This document shows positions 1 through 8,437 of a stretch of DNA of 36,881 nucleotides, piece after piece. How positions within the stretch are numbered: the stretch's first letter is position 1; each line of letters opens with the position of its first letter. Source of the stretch: Bacteroidota bacterium (lineage in GTDB: Bacteria; Bacteroidota; Bacteroidia; AKYH767-A; OLB10); assembly GCA_947453935.1 (NCBI GenBank), contig CANGJU010000012.1, forward strand, positions 1 through 36,881, in the 5' to 3' direction. The notes under the pieces are model-generated. The model was not told the DNA's origin, made no database searches, and was given only the letters and a program-made list of their open reading frames with translations. Both the position numbers and the translations under genes were made by a program.

Positions 1-3000
1 ACGACCTATCATATCATTTACTAAAACTGTAAATGATTTTTCACTTCCCAATTCTATCGTTGCGTTTCCATTATTCGGATTAGGAAATAAAGTTATTTCG
101 TCATTTATCAAATCACTTGTTCTACATGTAACACTTACTGCTTGGTATTTGATAGCCTGTGCTCCGCAGGTATTACTTGCTGTTACACGAATACTACCGC
201 TAACTGTTCCCCATTTAACAATTACTGTTGAGGTGCCTTGTCCTGAAAGAATACTTCCCCCAGTAGGAACTCCCCAAGTATAAGTTACTCCAGGTTCTGC
301 GGTAATGCTATACGTTAGGTTTGTTTGTCCTGCACACACACTTAATGGTCCTGTAACTTTTACAGGCTTTAATGGTAAAGTAGAAATACCTGTTAAGCAT
401 TTAGCTAAACTACTTCCGCATGCATTGTTCGCAGTTACACAAATAGATTGTGATGATAAAGAAGTAGCTGGCCATAATACTGAAATGGAGGTAGTGCCTT
501 GACCAGAAAGAATTGTTGCTCCAGCAGGTACAGACCAAGTGTAGGATGTTGCACCTAAAACCGATGTTATATAGTATGTGGTAGTTGCGCCACAAACATT
601 ACTTATCGGTCCCTTAATTATTCCAGGTATTGAAGGGGTACTCTTTAAGGCCGTAGAAACAGTACTTGTACTTACACAAGAATTATTTGCTATTACAGTT
701 AAATTGCCGCTTGTAAAACTTGATCCAAATAATACTTTTATACTATTCGTTCCTTGTCCGCTAATGATACTTGAATTACCAGGTGTTGTCCATGTATAAG
801 ACGTAGCATTAGTAACGGCTGTTATAGAATATGTTTTTGTTGATCCAGCACATACACCATTTTTTGTCCCTGTAATAGTTCCAATCGTTCCGATTGTACC
901 AACACCCGAATTTGTTAATGTAACAGTGTTCAATAATACACAACCATTCGCATCTGTTACTGTTGCCTGATAGGTGCCTGCTGGTAGATTTGTAATAGAC
1001 GAACCTGTTCCTCCATTATTCCATAAAATGCTATACGGTGAAACACCGCCTGATACTGATATGCTGCATACTCCGTTTGATGCACCACAAGTTTCATTAA
1101 TAAAATCGAGTGGACCTGATAAAGAAGTATTAGGTTGTGTAATCACTACTTGCTGTGATGAAGTACATCCGTTCCCGTTAGTAACAGTGCAAGTATATTG
1201 CCCAGCCACCAAGTTGTTAATGTTAGATGTTGTTTCTCCATTACTCCATAAATAGGATACAGTACCTGATATATTTCCTGAAACATTGATTGAAGCACTT
1301 CCCGTAGATGTTCCATTACAAGCAACGTCTGTATGGTTTTCTGATAATGTTAATGTCCCGATATCAACAGTTGTTGTACCAGATGCAGTACATCCGTTTA
1401 AATCGGTTGTAACACCAGTATAAGTTGTTGCTTGCGCAGGACTAGCAGTAGGATTTGCAACTGCTGCATTGTTCAAGCCTGTGCTCGGAGACCAATTATA
1501 AGAAGTAATAGTGTTCGCTGGTAATTCAATTGACCATTTGTATAATGTGCCAACATCAACAGCGCCTAAGTCGGTTACTTTCAACGACCATGTACCATTT
1601 GCAGAACCAGTAAGTGATGAGAAAGTTTGTGATGGTGCAAACGATCCTGTAAAAGGAGCAGTGCCATTATTAATAGAAGTGCCTACTGGAACAAATTTCG
1701 TTCTGATGAAATTGTCACCACTTGTACCAACAGCACTTGCTAAAATAATCGAGGATCCAGAAGGAGAAATCAATTCGATTTTTAAATCTTCATCGTAAGT
1801 GTGTATCAAGGAATCAATAGTAACAGATATAATTGAACTTGCATTTGTACTTCCTCCAATAACTATTGATGATGATGCACCTGTTGTAGGGTAATCAGGA
1901 ATTGCGGTAGCTGTAGAATTACTTCCTGTGCTTTGTCCTTGCCCATATACACTACCGTTAGCACTTAATTGTACTGATGAACCATTGCAAATTAATCCGC
2001 CTCCTGAAACAATTATTGAAGGAGCATTATTTAAATTTACCTTAGTACTTGAAGAACCACTACATCCATTCGCATCCGTAACAATACACGTATAAGTACC
2101 ATTATTGCTGTTCGATGTATTACTAATTACAGGATTTTGCGAAGTCGACGAAAATCCATTTGGGCCCGTCCAGCTAAACGTGGTTCCGCCACTTGCACTT
2201 AATTGTAATGGAGCTCCTAAACAACTTCCACCAACAACAGCAGTTGTAGCTAATGAGTTTAATGAATTAGAATATACCCCAACCGCATCCCATGCATTTT
2301 TTACTTGTTGTGATTTAAATGAGCAGTTTCCAAAAATATCATTCGCCGATTTAATTGCATAATAAGCAGCATCTGCATATTGCGCTCCGCTGGTTAAATA
2401 ATAACAGTTATTACGGTAAGCAACCAAACGTGCATCGTTAATTCCAATTCCACTTACATTATAAACAAATCCTTTGTCGTTAGTTCCACTGCCACCTGTA
2501 CTTAATAAGTAATACCAGAAATTCTGCACACCACTATTATAATGTACACCGCCATTATCAGCAGTACCTGTGTACCAATGTGTACCTAAATAAGTATCTG
2601 GATCACCTTCTAAGTTCGGATTATTCATATAACGAATGCCATCTCCTGGTGTTGCAGGTGTATATGATTTATCTCCAATTGTCCAGTTAGCATTTGCAGG
2701 GTTAGTATAGAAATCTACCGAAACTCCAAAGATGTCAGAGAAGGATTCATTCAATGCACCTGATTCATAAGAGTAAATTAAGTTCGAAGTAAATTCTGTA
2801 ACACCATGTGATAATTCATGAGCAGCAATATCTAATTCCGTCAATGGGGAAAACGTAGTTCCATTACCGTCGCCATACGTCATAACACTTCCATTCCAGA
2901 ATGCATTGTTGTAAGCATTACTGTAGTGGACATACGATTTTAATACGCTTCCAAGATTATCGTAGCTATTACGATTATGAATATTAAAGTAATAGTCATA

Positions 3001-3933
3001 TGTTTTTTCTGCACCGAAATGAGCATCTAATGCAGCATCATCCTGGTTAGTTGTTGTATTCCAAAAGTTATCAGCATCTGTAAAATCAACTGCCGATGTG
3101 TAGGTTGTCCCTTTTAGCATGTTGTAGGTTTCTACTCCAGAACCTCTCGAATATTCGCGCAAACGGTAACTCGTCGATGATAAACTATCTACTTGTATAG
3201 TTTGTGTACCACTGTATTTAGTTACTGCCGTACCGTTAGTAGTAATTGTGCAGATTCTATTTTCTTTAAAAACAATATTACCCGTATTCGCATCTACGTA
3301 TACATTATATCTTGCATGTGGAGCAGTTGCATACACATCTAACTTCCAGCATAAAATAGCCTTTTGCTTTTTGTCTCCGTTAATGGAAGGAAGAATAACT
3401 AGTTCTCCATTTGGACTATAAACTTTTCCTGTCAAAGCAATTTGCTCAGCATCTGAACATTCCCATAAATATTTTGAAGCACCAATATCTTTCTTTGCCT
3501 GATCTAATGCCTCTTGAGCACTGATATTTGCAGTTGTAGAAATAGTGAGTTGACTATAAAATACACCGTTAGCTGAAACCAAACGATTTCCCTTTTGATG
3601 TAAAATATACTCTCCTGTTACCACTTTTATGTTTTGATAATATTGCTGATAACGGCTATGCGTAAACCCTAAATCATCTTTCTCGTTTTTTGTCATTTGC
3701 CATGTATCAGACGCTTTCATTCCCAAAATGCTTGCAACACTTCCAAAACCATCAGAAGCTACAACATTAGAGCTTGGTGAAAATTCCATGTATAATGGTG
3801 CGGCAGTTCGTTGATCATATCGAACTTCGGTAAGGTTGTTATTGATTGCTTTCGCTTTTTCGCCTGATAAAACCTGAGCATTTAATGAGCATGACAGCAC
3901 TAATGCTGTGATAAGAGAGTAGATTCTTAACAT
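1..3933 (-). CDS. Secreted M4 (thermolysin-like) metalloprotease with P domain, SprB and PKD-like modules and T9SS tail; C-terminus cut by window edge
   Basis: The frame is open from the ATG at 3933 to the first base of the window (1311 codons, no stop seen). It starts with a signal peptide (MLRIYSLITALVLSCSLNAQ). An FTP/PepSY-like propeptide follows to about residue 220. The catalytic domain carries HELSH with zinc ligands H372 and H376, catalytic E373, the third ligand E396 in GALNESFSD, and a later active-site His464 in GVHYNSG. Together these are the M4 signature. After an Ig-like segment (about 565-640) comes a proprotein-convertase P domain (about 680-810), then SprB-like repeats, three PKD-like repeats, and LFPNPNNGNATIEL near 1284, the start of a T9SS type A sorting domain. 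The protein is probably exported by T9SS and either anchored at the surface or released. The precise substrate is unknown. The missing 3' end should be only the rest of the sorting domain. Confidence 0.95.
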   Translation of the reverse strand, partial: MLRIYSLITALVLSCSLNAQVLSGEKAKAINNNLTEVRYDQRTAAPLYMEFSPSSNVVASDGFGSVASILGMKASDTWQMTKNEKDDLGFTHSRYQQYYQNIKVVTGEYILHQKGNRLVSANGVFYSQLTISTTANISAQEALDQAKKDIGASKYLWECSDAEQIALTGKVYSPNGELVILPSINGDKKQKAILCWKLDVYATAPHARYNVYVDANTGNIVFKENRICTITTNGTAVTKYSGTQTIQVDSLSSTSYRLREYSRGSGVETYNMLKGTTYTSAVDFTDADNFWNTTTNQDDAALDAHFGAEKTYDYYFNIHNRNSYDNLGSVLKSYVHYSNAYNNAFWNGSVMTYGDGNGTTFSPLTELDIAAHELSHGVTEFTSNLIYSYESGALNESFSDIFGVSVDFYTNPANANWTIGDKSYTPATPGDGIRYMNNPNLEGDPDTYLGTHWYTGTADNGGVHYNSGVQNFWYYLLSTGGSGTNDKGFVYNVSGIGINDARLVAYRNNCYYLTSGAQYADAAYYAIKSANDIFGNCSFKSQQVKNAWDAVGVYSNSLNSLATTAVVGGSCLGAPLQLSASGGTTFSWTGPNGFSSTSQNPVISNTSNSNNGTYTCIVTDANGCSGSSSTKVNLNNAPSIIVSGGGLICNGSSVQLSANGSVYGQGQSTGSNSTATAIPDYPTTGASSSIVIGGSTNASSIISVTIDSLIHTYDEDLKIELISPSGSSIILASAVGTSGDNFIRTKFVPVGTSINNGTAPFTGSFAPSQTFSSLTGSANGTWSLKVTDLGAVDVGTLYKWSIELPANTITSYNWSPSTGLNNAAVANPTASPAQATTYTGVTTDLNGCTASGTTTVDIGTLTLSENHTDVACNGTSTGSASINVSGNISGTVSYLWSNGETTSNINNLVAGQYTCTVTNGNGCTSSQQVVITQPNTSLSGPLDFINETCGASNGVCSISVSGGVSPYSILWNNGGTGSSITNLPAGTYQATVTDANGCVLLNTVTLTNSGVGTIGTIGTITGTKNGVCAGSTKTYSITAVTNATSYTWTTPGNSSIISGQGTNSIKVLFGSSFTSGNLTVIANNSCVSTSTVSTALKSTPSIPGIIKGPISNVCGATTTYYITSVLGATSYTWSVPAGATILSGQGTTSISVLWPATSLSSQSICVTANNACGSSLAKCLTGISTLPLKPVKVTGPLSVCAGQTNLTYSITAEPGVTYTWGVPTGGSILSGQGTSTVIVKWGTVSGSIRVTASNTCGAQAIKYQAVSVTCRTSDLINDEITLFPNPNNGNATIELGSEKSFTVLVNDMIGR
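130..884 (-). repeat. Three tandem PKD-like protein repeats (about 84 codons each) inside the protease gene
   Basis: Three consecutive segments of about 250 bp encode the same pattern: a G(P/T) motif, a Cys, YSIT or YYIT, YTW, a small loop, LSGQGT, a short hydrophobic strand, then a conserved N-x-C. The repeat starts lie near 880, 628 and 372 on the minus strand. They are beta-sandwich stalk modules typical of Bacteroidota surface proteins. DNA identity between copies is moderate, so this looks like an old expansion. Confidence 0.8.
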
Positions 3934-4040
3934 TGTTTTTTAATAATAAGCGTTATAAGTTCTGAAGAAATTAAGTGGCGGCTTTGTAAATGGGAAACCT
4001 TAATTACTTTCGAACATAGTTGTTCTGTAAAATGATGACG

Positions 4041-4071
4041 CAAATTACGCTATTTTGGGGTAAAAGTCAAA
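4041..4071 (-). promoter_or_regulatory. Candidate Bacteroidota promoter for the M4 protease
   Basis: Read on the minus strand this is TTTG (4071-4068), a 20-bp spacer, then TAATTTG (4047-4041). That is one base short of the TAnnTTTG consensus. It would leave a leader of about 100 nt before the protease ATG. It lies in the 369-bp divergent gap 3934-4302, where I see no gene. Confidence 0.4.
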
Positions 4072-4219
4072 TAAAAATCAATCAATTAAGCCACCAATAA
4101 GCAAAAAGACAACTAGTGATTTAAAACAACTTTTAATTTTAAAGGTAAAATCTCATTTTAGGTCTAAAAACTTTAATAATTTACTTCGCTGCAAGATCAA
4201 CGAATAACAAGGAAATAAA

Positions 4220-4227
4220 TACATTTG
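4220..4227 (+). promoter_or_regulatory. Candidate -7 element for the adenylate cyclase gene
   Basis: TACATTTG matches the Bacteroidota TAnnTTTG -7 consensus, about 75 bp before the cyclase ATG. No convincing TTTG -33 element lies at the expected distance, so the call rests on one element. Confidence 0.35.
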
Positions 4228-4302
4228 AACTCGTTGTAGGATTGGGTAAATTGCCAAAATTATTTCTTTTTTTAACCACTGTTTATATCAAAAATTAATT
4301 GA

Positions 4303-6147
4303 ATGAAGTATATCGCATTGCTGACCTTGTTTTTATGTTCCTTTCAGATTAAAGCTCAGAATGATTTAAAACAATTCGTAAAAAAGGGTGATAATACATC
4401 CTTAGATATAAAGTCTCGTTTAGCATCATTACAAAAAGCCGCTGAAATTCTTACGAATATTAACCCCGATAGTGCGTTGATTGTTCTTGACGCTTCAAGT
4501 AAATTGATAGGTAAAATTATTTCTAACGATAGTTTAAAGTATTTACAAGAAAATAAGTTGGCTCGCGCAAGGGTGTATCTTATACAAGGTTTATATCCAA
4601 AGGCACTTGAGTATTCGCAATATGCTTTAACTATCAGTGAGAAGTTTAAGGATAATAAATTAATCGCCGATTGTTTCAGTGTAATTGGGCAGATTTATGA
4701 ACGACAAGAAAATAATATTAAAGCGGAGGAGTATCATCAAAAGGCGTTAAAATTAAATCGAGTTATTGGTGATTCGGTTCGAATAGCAACATCGTTGAGT
4801 TTGCTTGGAAATATTTATGGAGCTACAAAACGACATGTTAAATCGTTGGATTTTTATAATGAAAGTTTGAAGTTTATTAACCCAGCTAAAAATCCTGCGC
4901 AGGCAGCAGTTGCCTACGGAAATATAGGATACGTTTATTATGAATTAGGAACGATAGAAGCGAATAAGCAAGTAGCTGATGAGCAATTAAAGTCTGATTA
5001 TTTTGAAAAATCACTTATAGCAACTAATAGTGCCCTCTCAATTTTTAAAAAAATCGGAAACAAACGATTTCAAATTATTGCTGGATTAAATAATGGTCTA
5101 GTGTATAATGCAATGGGTGATTATGTCACTGCAAAAAAATGGTGTCAGTCGGCGTATGATGATGCAGTAGATTTAAAAATTCCGCCGTTGCGAAGCGATG
5201 CTTGCGAATGTTTGTATAAGAGCAATAAGGCAATGGGAAATGCTAATGAAGCTCTAAGGTATTTTGAGATTTATAAGCAGGTAAGTGATTCGATAAAGAA
5301 TACGGATAACGAAAGATCAATGGTTGAAAAGGAGCTCAATTTTAACTATGAAAAAGAAAAATTATCGGATAGTTTACAGTATGCGCAAAAAGAAGCAATC
5401 GCTGATTCGCAAATACAAAAGCAACGTATTGGTTTAATTTCAGCTTCTGGAATTGTAGTGCTTATTGTGCTTTTAATGGTCGTGTTAATTAAAGGTAAAA
5501 AACGATCCGAAGAGTTATTACTAAACATTCTTCCATTTGATACCGCTCAAGAACTGAAAAAAAATGGGATGGCCGAAACAAAAAACTTTGATAGCGTAAC
5601 AGTATTGTTTACTGATTTTAAAGGTTTCACTACAATATCTGAAATACTATCACCCAAAGAACTCGTAACAGAAATTGATACTTGTTTTAAAGGCATTGAT
5701 AAAATAATGGGCAAATACAATATTGAAAAAATAAAAACAATAGGTGATGCTTATATGGCTGCTGGTGGTTTACCAACTACAAATACTACGCATCCAATTG
5801 ATGTTGTAATGGCGGCTCAGGAAATTATTTTGTTTATGGAAAGTTTAAAACAAGAACGAATAAAAAATAACAAACCGTTTTTTGAAATACGCATTGGAAT
5901 TCACACAGGCCCTGTGATTGCAGGAATTGTAGGAATAAAAAAATTCTCGTACGATATCTGGGGCGATACTGTAAATACAGCTTCACGTTTAGAGAGTAGC
6001 GGTGAAGTCAATAAAATTAATTTGTCGGGTGCTACCTATGAATTGATAAAAGACAAGTATCAATGCGAACACCGGGGTAAGATAGAAGCAAAAAATAAAG
6101 GTAAGATTGATATGTACTTTCTGGTTGGTAAAATTCAACATAGCTAA
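4303..6147 (+). CDS. TPR-repeat, membrane-anchored class III adenylate cyclase
   Basis: The 614-residue protein starts with a signal peptide (MKYIALLTLFLCSFQIKAQ). A TPR array covers about residues 60-330, a short charged coiled coil about 335-372 and one transmembrane helix about 376-398. A class III cyclase homology domain covers about 430-610. Both metal-binding aspartates are present: D438 in FTDFKGF and D482 in IGDAYM. The purine-selecting pair is K478 and D551 (YDIW), the adenylate-cyclase rather than guanylate-cyclase combination. The transition-state residues N558 and R562 (NTASR) are also present, so the enzyme should be active. The topology puts the TPR region in the periplasm and the catalytic domain in the cytoplasm, which suggests that a periplasmic protein or peptide signal controls cAMP synthesis. 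The gene stands alone between a divergent protease and an aldo/keto reductase. Confidence 0.9.
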   Translation: MKYIALLTLFLCSFQIKAQNDLKQFVKKGDNTSLDIKSRLASLQKAAEILTNINPDSALIVLDASSKLIGKIISNDSLKYLQENKLARARVYLIQGLYPKALEYSQYALTISEKFKDNKLIADCFSVIGQIYERQENNIKAEEYHQKALKLNRVIGDSVRIATSLSLLGNIYGATKRHVKSLDFYNESLKFINPAKNPAQAAVAYGNIGYVYYELGTIEANKQVADEQLKSDYFEKSLIATNSALSIFKKIGNKRFQIIAGLNNGLVYNAMGDYVTAKKWCQSAYDDAVDLKIPPLRSDACECLYKSNKAMGNANEALRYFEIYKQVSDSIKNTDNERSMVEKELNFNYEKEKLSDSLQYAQKEAIADSQIQKQRIGLISASGIVVLIVLLMVVLIKGKKRSEELLLNILPFDTAQELKKNGMAETKNFDSVTVLFTDFKGFTTISEILSPKELVTEIDTCFKGIDKIMGKYNIEKIKTIGDAYMAAGGLPTTNTTHPIDVVMAAQEIILFMESLKQERIKNNKPFFEIRIGIHTGPVIAGIVGIKKFSYDIWGDTVNTASRLESSGEVNKINLSGATYELIKDKYQCEHRGKIEAKNKGKIDMYFLVGKIQHS

Positions 6148-6243
6148 TCGATTAAACCTTAATAGTAGAAGTTGTAGTTTTCATTTACATCAAACGATAT
6201 TTAGTCGTTTGTAAGTTGTATTTTTACCTAAAATTTTAAGAAC

Positions 6244-7227
6244 ATGGAATACAGAAAATTTGGTAGCACAGGTCTGCAAGTAAGCGCACTTTCATTCGGA
6301 ACCTGGTTAACTTTCGGAAAGCAAATAGCAGATACAACTGCAGAAGAATTAATGATAAAAGCCTATGAAGCAGGCATTAACTTTTTTGATAATGCAGAAA
6401 TCTACGCTCGTGGAAAAAGCGAAGAGGTAATGGGAAATATCCTTAGTAAAGTAAAATGGACGCGCAGTTCTTATATGGTTTCGAGTAAGGTTTTCTTCGG
6501 ATTTGAAGAGAATAAACCCAACCAACGCGGATTAAGTCGTAAGCATATTATTGAAGGATGCGACGCAGCATTAAAACGTTTACAAGTTGATTACATCGAT
6601 TTATATTATTGCCATCGTCCTGATAAAAACACGCCGATTTTAGAAACGGTGTTGGCGATGAATCATTTGATTCAGCAAGGTAAGATTTTATATTGGGGAA
6701 CTTCTGAATGGAGCGCTCAGGAAATTTTACAAGCTCATTTAGAAGCAGCACGTCACAATTTAATTCCGCCAGTAATGGAACAGCCACAGTACAATATGCT
6801 GGAGCGTAAAAAAATGGAAGATGATTATTTGCATTTGTTCAAGCATCAAGGACTAGCAACTACTATCTGGTCGCCATTAGCAAGTGGAGTGTTATCGGGA
6901 AAATATTTGTTTGATAATCCTACGGATACGCGTTTGTCTATCGAAGGATTAGAATGGTTGAAAGAAAGAAATCTGACTGAAGAGCGTATCAATAAAGTAA
7001 AAGCGATTAAGAAAATTGCGGATGATATTAATGTGTCGCTTCCTGTTTTCGGTATTGCATGGTGCTTGAAAAATCCGAATGTCAGCACCGTAATTTTAGG
7101 TGCAAGTAAGGTCACTCAGTTAGAAGAAAATTTAAAAGCCATTGATGCACTTCCATTATTAACTTCGGAGGTGATGGACAATGTGGATCTTGTACTAAAC
7201 AATAAACCTGTATTACCTGATTTTTAA
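6244..7227 (+). CDS. Aldo/keto reductase (Kv-beta-like / AKR family)
   Basis: This 327-residue cytoplasmic NADPH-dependent oxidoreductase has a TIM-barrel fold. The N-terminus MEYRKFGSTGLQVSALSFG is typical of the group related to potassium-channel beta subunits and YghZ. The catalytic tetrad is visible as D49 (FFDNAE), Y54, K82 (VSSKVFF) and H124 (YYCHRP). The C-terminal segment VILGASKVTQLEENLKAID is the NADP-binding region. Length is normal for the family. The stop codon overlaps the start of the next gene (TAATG), so the two are probably translated together. The substrate cannot be read from the sequence; small aldehydes or ketones are likely. Confidence 0.92.
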   Translation: MEYRKFGSTGLQVSALSFGTWLTFGKQIADTTAEELMIKAYEAGINFFDNAEIYARGKSEEVMGNILSKVKWTRSSYMVSSKVFFGFEENKPNQRGLSRKHIIEGCDAALKRLQVDYIDLYYCHRPDKNTPILETVLAMNHLIQQGKILYWGTSEWSAQEILQAHLEAARHNLIPPVMEQPQYNMLERKKMEDDYLHLFKHQGLATTIWSPLASGVLSGKYLFDNPTDTRLSIEGLEWLKERNLTEERINKVKAIKKIADDINVSLPVFGIAWCLKNPNVSTVILGASKVTQLEENLKAIDALPLLTSEVMDNVDLVLNNKPVLPDF

Positions 7228-8048
7228 TGTCGCGATTAAAATCGATTGCTGTTAATGATACCATCCTGCATTATGCTGATGCAGGTCCTTCGAGTGCCCC
7301 AACATTTTTATTTGTTCATGGAGCAGCAGGCAGTTGTAACCATGTAGCATTTTTACGTGATTACCTGATTCGCGATTTTCGTGTGATCAGTTATTCGCAG
7401 CGATTTCATTTGCCAAATCATCCAAATCCTACTGGTGAGTATGGAGCGGATATGCATGGCCGCGACCTTGTTGCGTTGATGGAGGCGCTGGAGTTGAAGG
7501 ATGTAGTTTTATTAGGACATTCCTATGGTGGATTAGTTGCAGCGAGTGCAGCTATCCTGGCGCCGCATTTAATCAAGCATTTATTTCTTGCAGAAGCAAC
7601 GCTGCCTTCGTTGGTAAATGACAATCCAATTTATCAGGAAATTATCAATATCAGAATAAACGCTTTTGAAAATATTAAAGCGGCATTTGAATCAGGAGAT
7701 CCCGCTCTTGCTGTTAAATTGTTATTAGATTATGCAATTGGTGGCAAAGGATTTAATACACTTCCGGAGGAGATAAAAAAAGACATGATTGCAAATGCGA
7801 GTTCACTCTTTCATTTAGTGTATCAGCAAGCACCACCAACAATCGCATCAGCAGAAGCACTAAAAAAATTAGCAATGCCTGTTACATTGTTGATAGGCGA
7901 AAAGTGTACTCCAATGTATAAAGCAGTTGCAGAGGAATTACAAAAAATACTTCCAACGGCACAACAAAAAATATTTGCAGGCGTAGCGCACGATTTAATT
8001 TTTGAAGCTGCAGAAGATTGCGCATTTGAAATAAAAAATACAATTTGA
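7227..8048 (+). CDS. Alpha/beta hydrolase-fold protein
   Basis: The 273-residue protein has no signal peptide. It shows the oxyanion-region motif FLFVHGAAGS near residue 27, the nucleophile elbow GHSYGG with Ser99, and a late GVAHD motif that supplies the catalytic His. At the strand where many relatives have GExD, this protein reads GEKC, so the acidic triad member is either moved (for example to the neighbouring Glu) or absent. The start overlaps the stop of the upstream aldo/keto reductase by one base, implying one operon and perhaps consecutive steps on one substrate. Esterase, lactonase or C-C hydrolase activity are all possible; sequence alone cannot choose. Confidence 0.85.
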   Translation: MSRLKSIAVNDTILHYADAGPSSAPTFLFVHGAAGSCNHVAFLRDYLIRDFRVISYSQRFHLPNHPNPTGEYGADMHGRDLVALMEALELKDVVLLGHSYGGLVAASAAILAPHLIKHLFLAEATLPSLVNDNPIYQEIINIRINAFENIKAAFESGDPALAVKLLLDYAIGGKGFNTLPEEIKKDMIANASSLFHLVYQQAPPTIASAEALKKLAMPVTLLIGEKCTPMYKAVAEELQKILPTAQQKIFAGVAHDLIFEAAEDCAFEIKNTI

Positions 8049-8086
8049 TTGCCTTTCTAACGTTAAGTATATACGAAAGAAAAGGG

Positions 8087-8122
8087 GCAACTGGATGGAT
8101 TAAAAGTTGCTTTCTTTTTTTC
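8087..8122 (+). terminator. Intrinsic terminator after the hydrolase gene
   Basis: GCAACT (8087-8092) pairs with AGTTGC (8105-8110) across a 12-nt loop and is followed by TTTCTTTTTTTC. G-U pairs can extend the stem. It sits about 40 bp after the hydrolase stop and separates this operon from the nrdA leader. Confidence 0.7.
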
Positions 8123-8240
8123 TAAATAAGATAATTTTTCAAGTAAAAAAGCTTTTTCGCGAATAAATTTTGCAACCGCTATTTTGTTGAAAAATGCAGT
8201 CAATTGTGGATAAATAGGGCTTGGGAATGAGCATATCTTT

Positions 8241-8374
8241 AACTTGATTTGTAACCGGCTACAGCAGTCGGACCCGGAAACGGGAAAGCGCTGGTTTTCA
8301 AACTCAAATCAGTTTCTAGAACACTTAAATAAGGCAATAAATAGTTGTCAGCGGAGTCGTCGCCTCTTTTAAGT
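8241..8374 (+). promoter_or_regulatory. Structured 5' leader of nrdA (candidate cis-regulatory RNA)
   Basis: Two clear fold units lie 60-200 nt before nrdA. In unit 1 the nested stems are TGATTTG (8245-8251) with CAAATCA (8305-8311), extendable past one bulge by AAC/GTT; ACCGGC (8254-8259) with GCTGGT (8290-8295, one G-U); and CCCG/CGGG (8273-8284) closed by a GAAA tetraloop. In unit 2, ACTTAAA (8323-8329) pairs with TTTAAGT (8368-8374) and AGGC (8332-8335) with GCCT (8362-8365). The rest of the leader, to 8437, is A-rich and looks unstructured. Arms this consistent argue for selection on RNA structure. I could not match it to a riboswitch class I know. Ribonucleotide reductase control is the natural role. 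Confidence 0.55.
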
Positions 8375-8437
8375 CCGGAAAAAACAAAAGAGTTTAGTTA
8401 AACAACAATAACCACAATCTAAAAACGCTTTAAACGT

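Noticed and set aside
305-2362. Several plus-strand open frames of 65-95 codons
   Set aside because: They lie antisense to the continuous M4 protease frame, have no family features, and vary with its low-complexity repeats.
8241-8378. Cobalamin riboswitch
   Set aside because: The conserved GCCACTG box and the usual core are absent, and class Ia NrdA does not use cobalamin.
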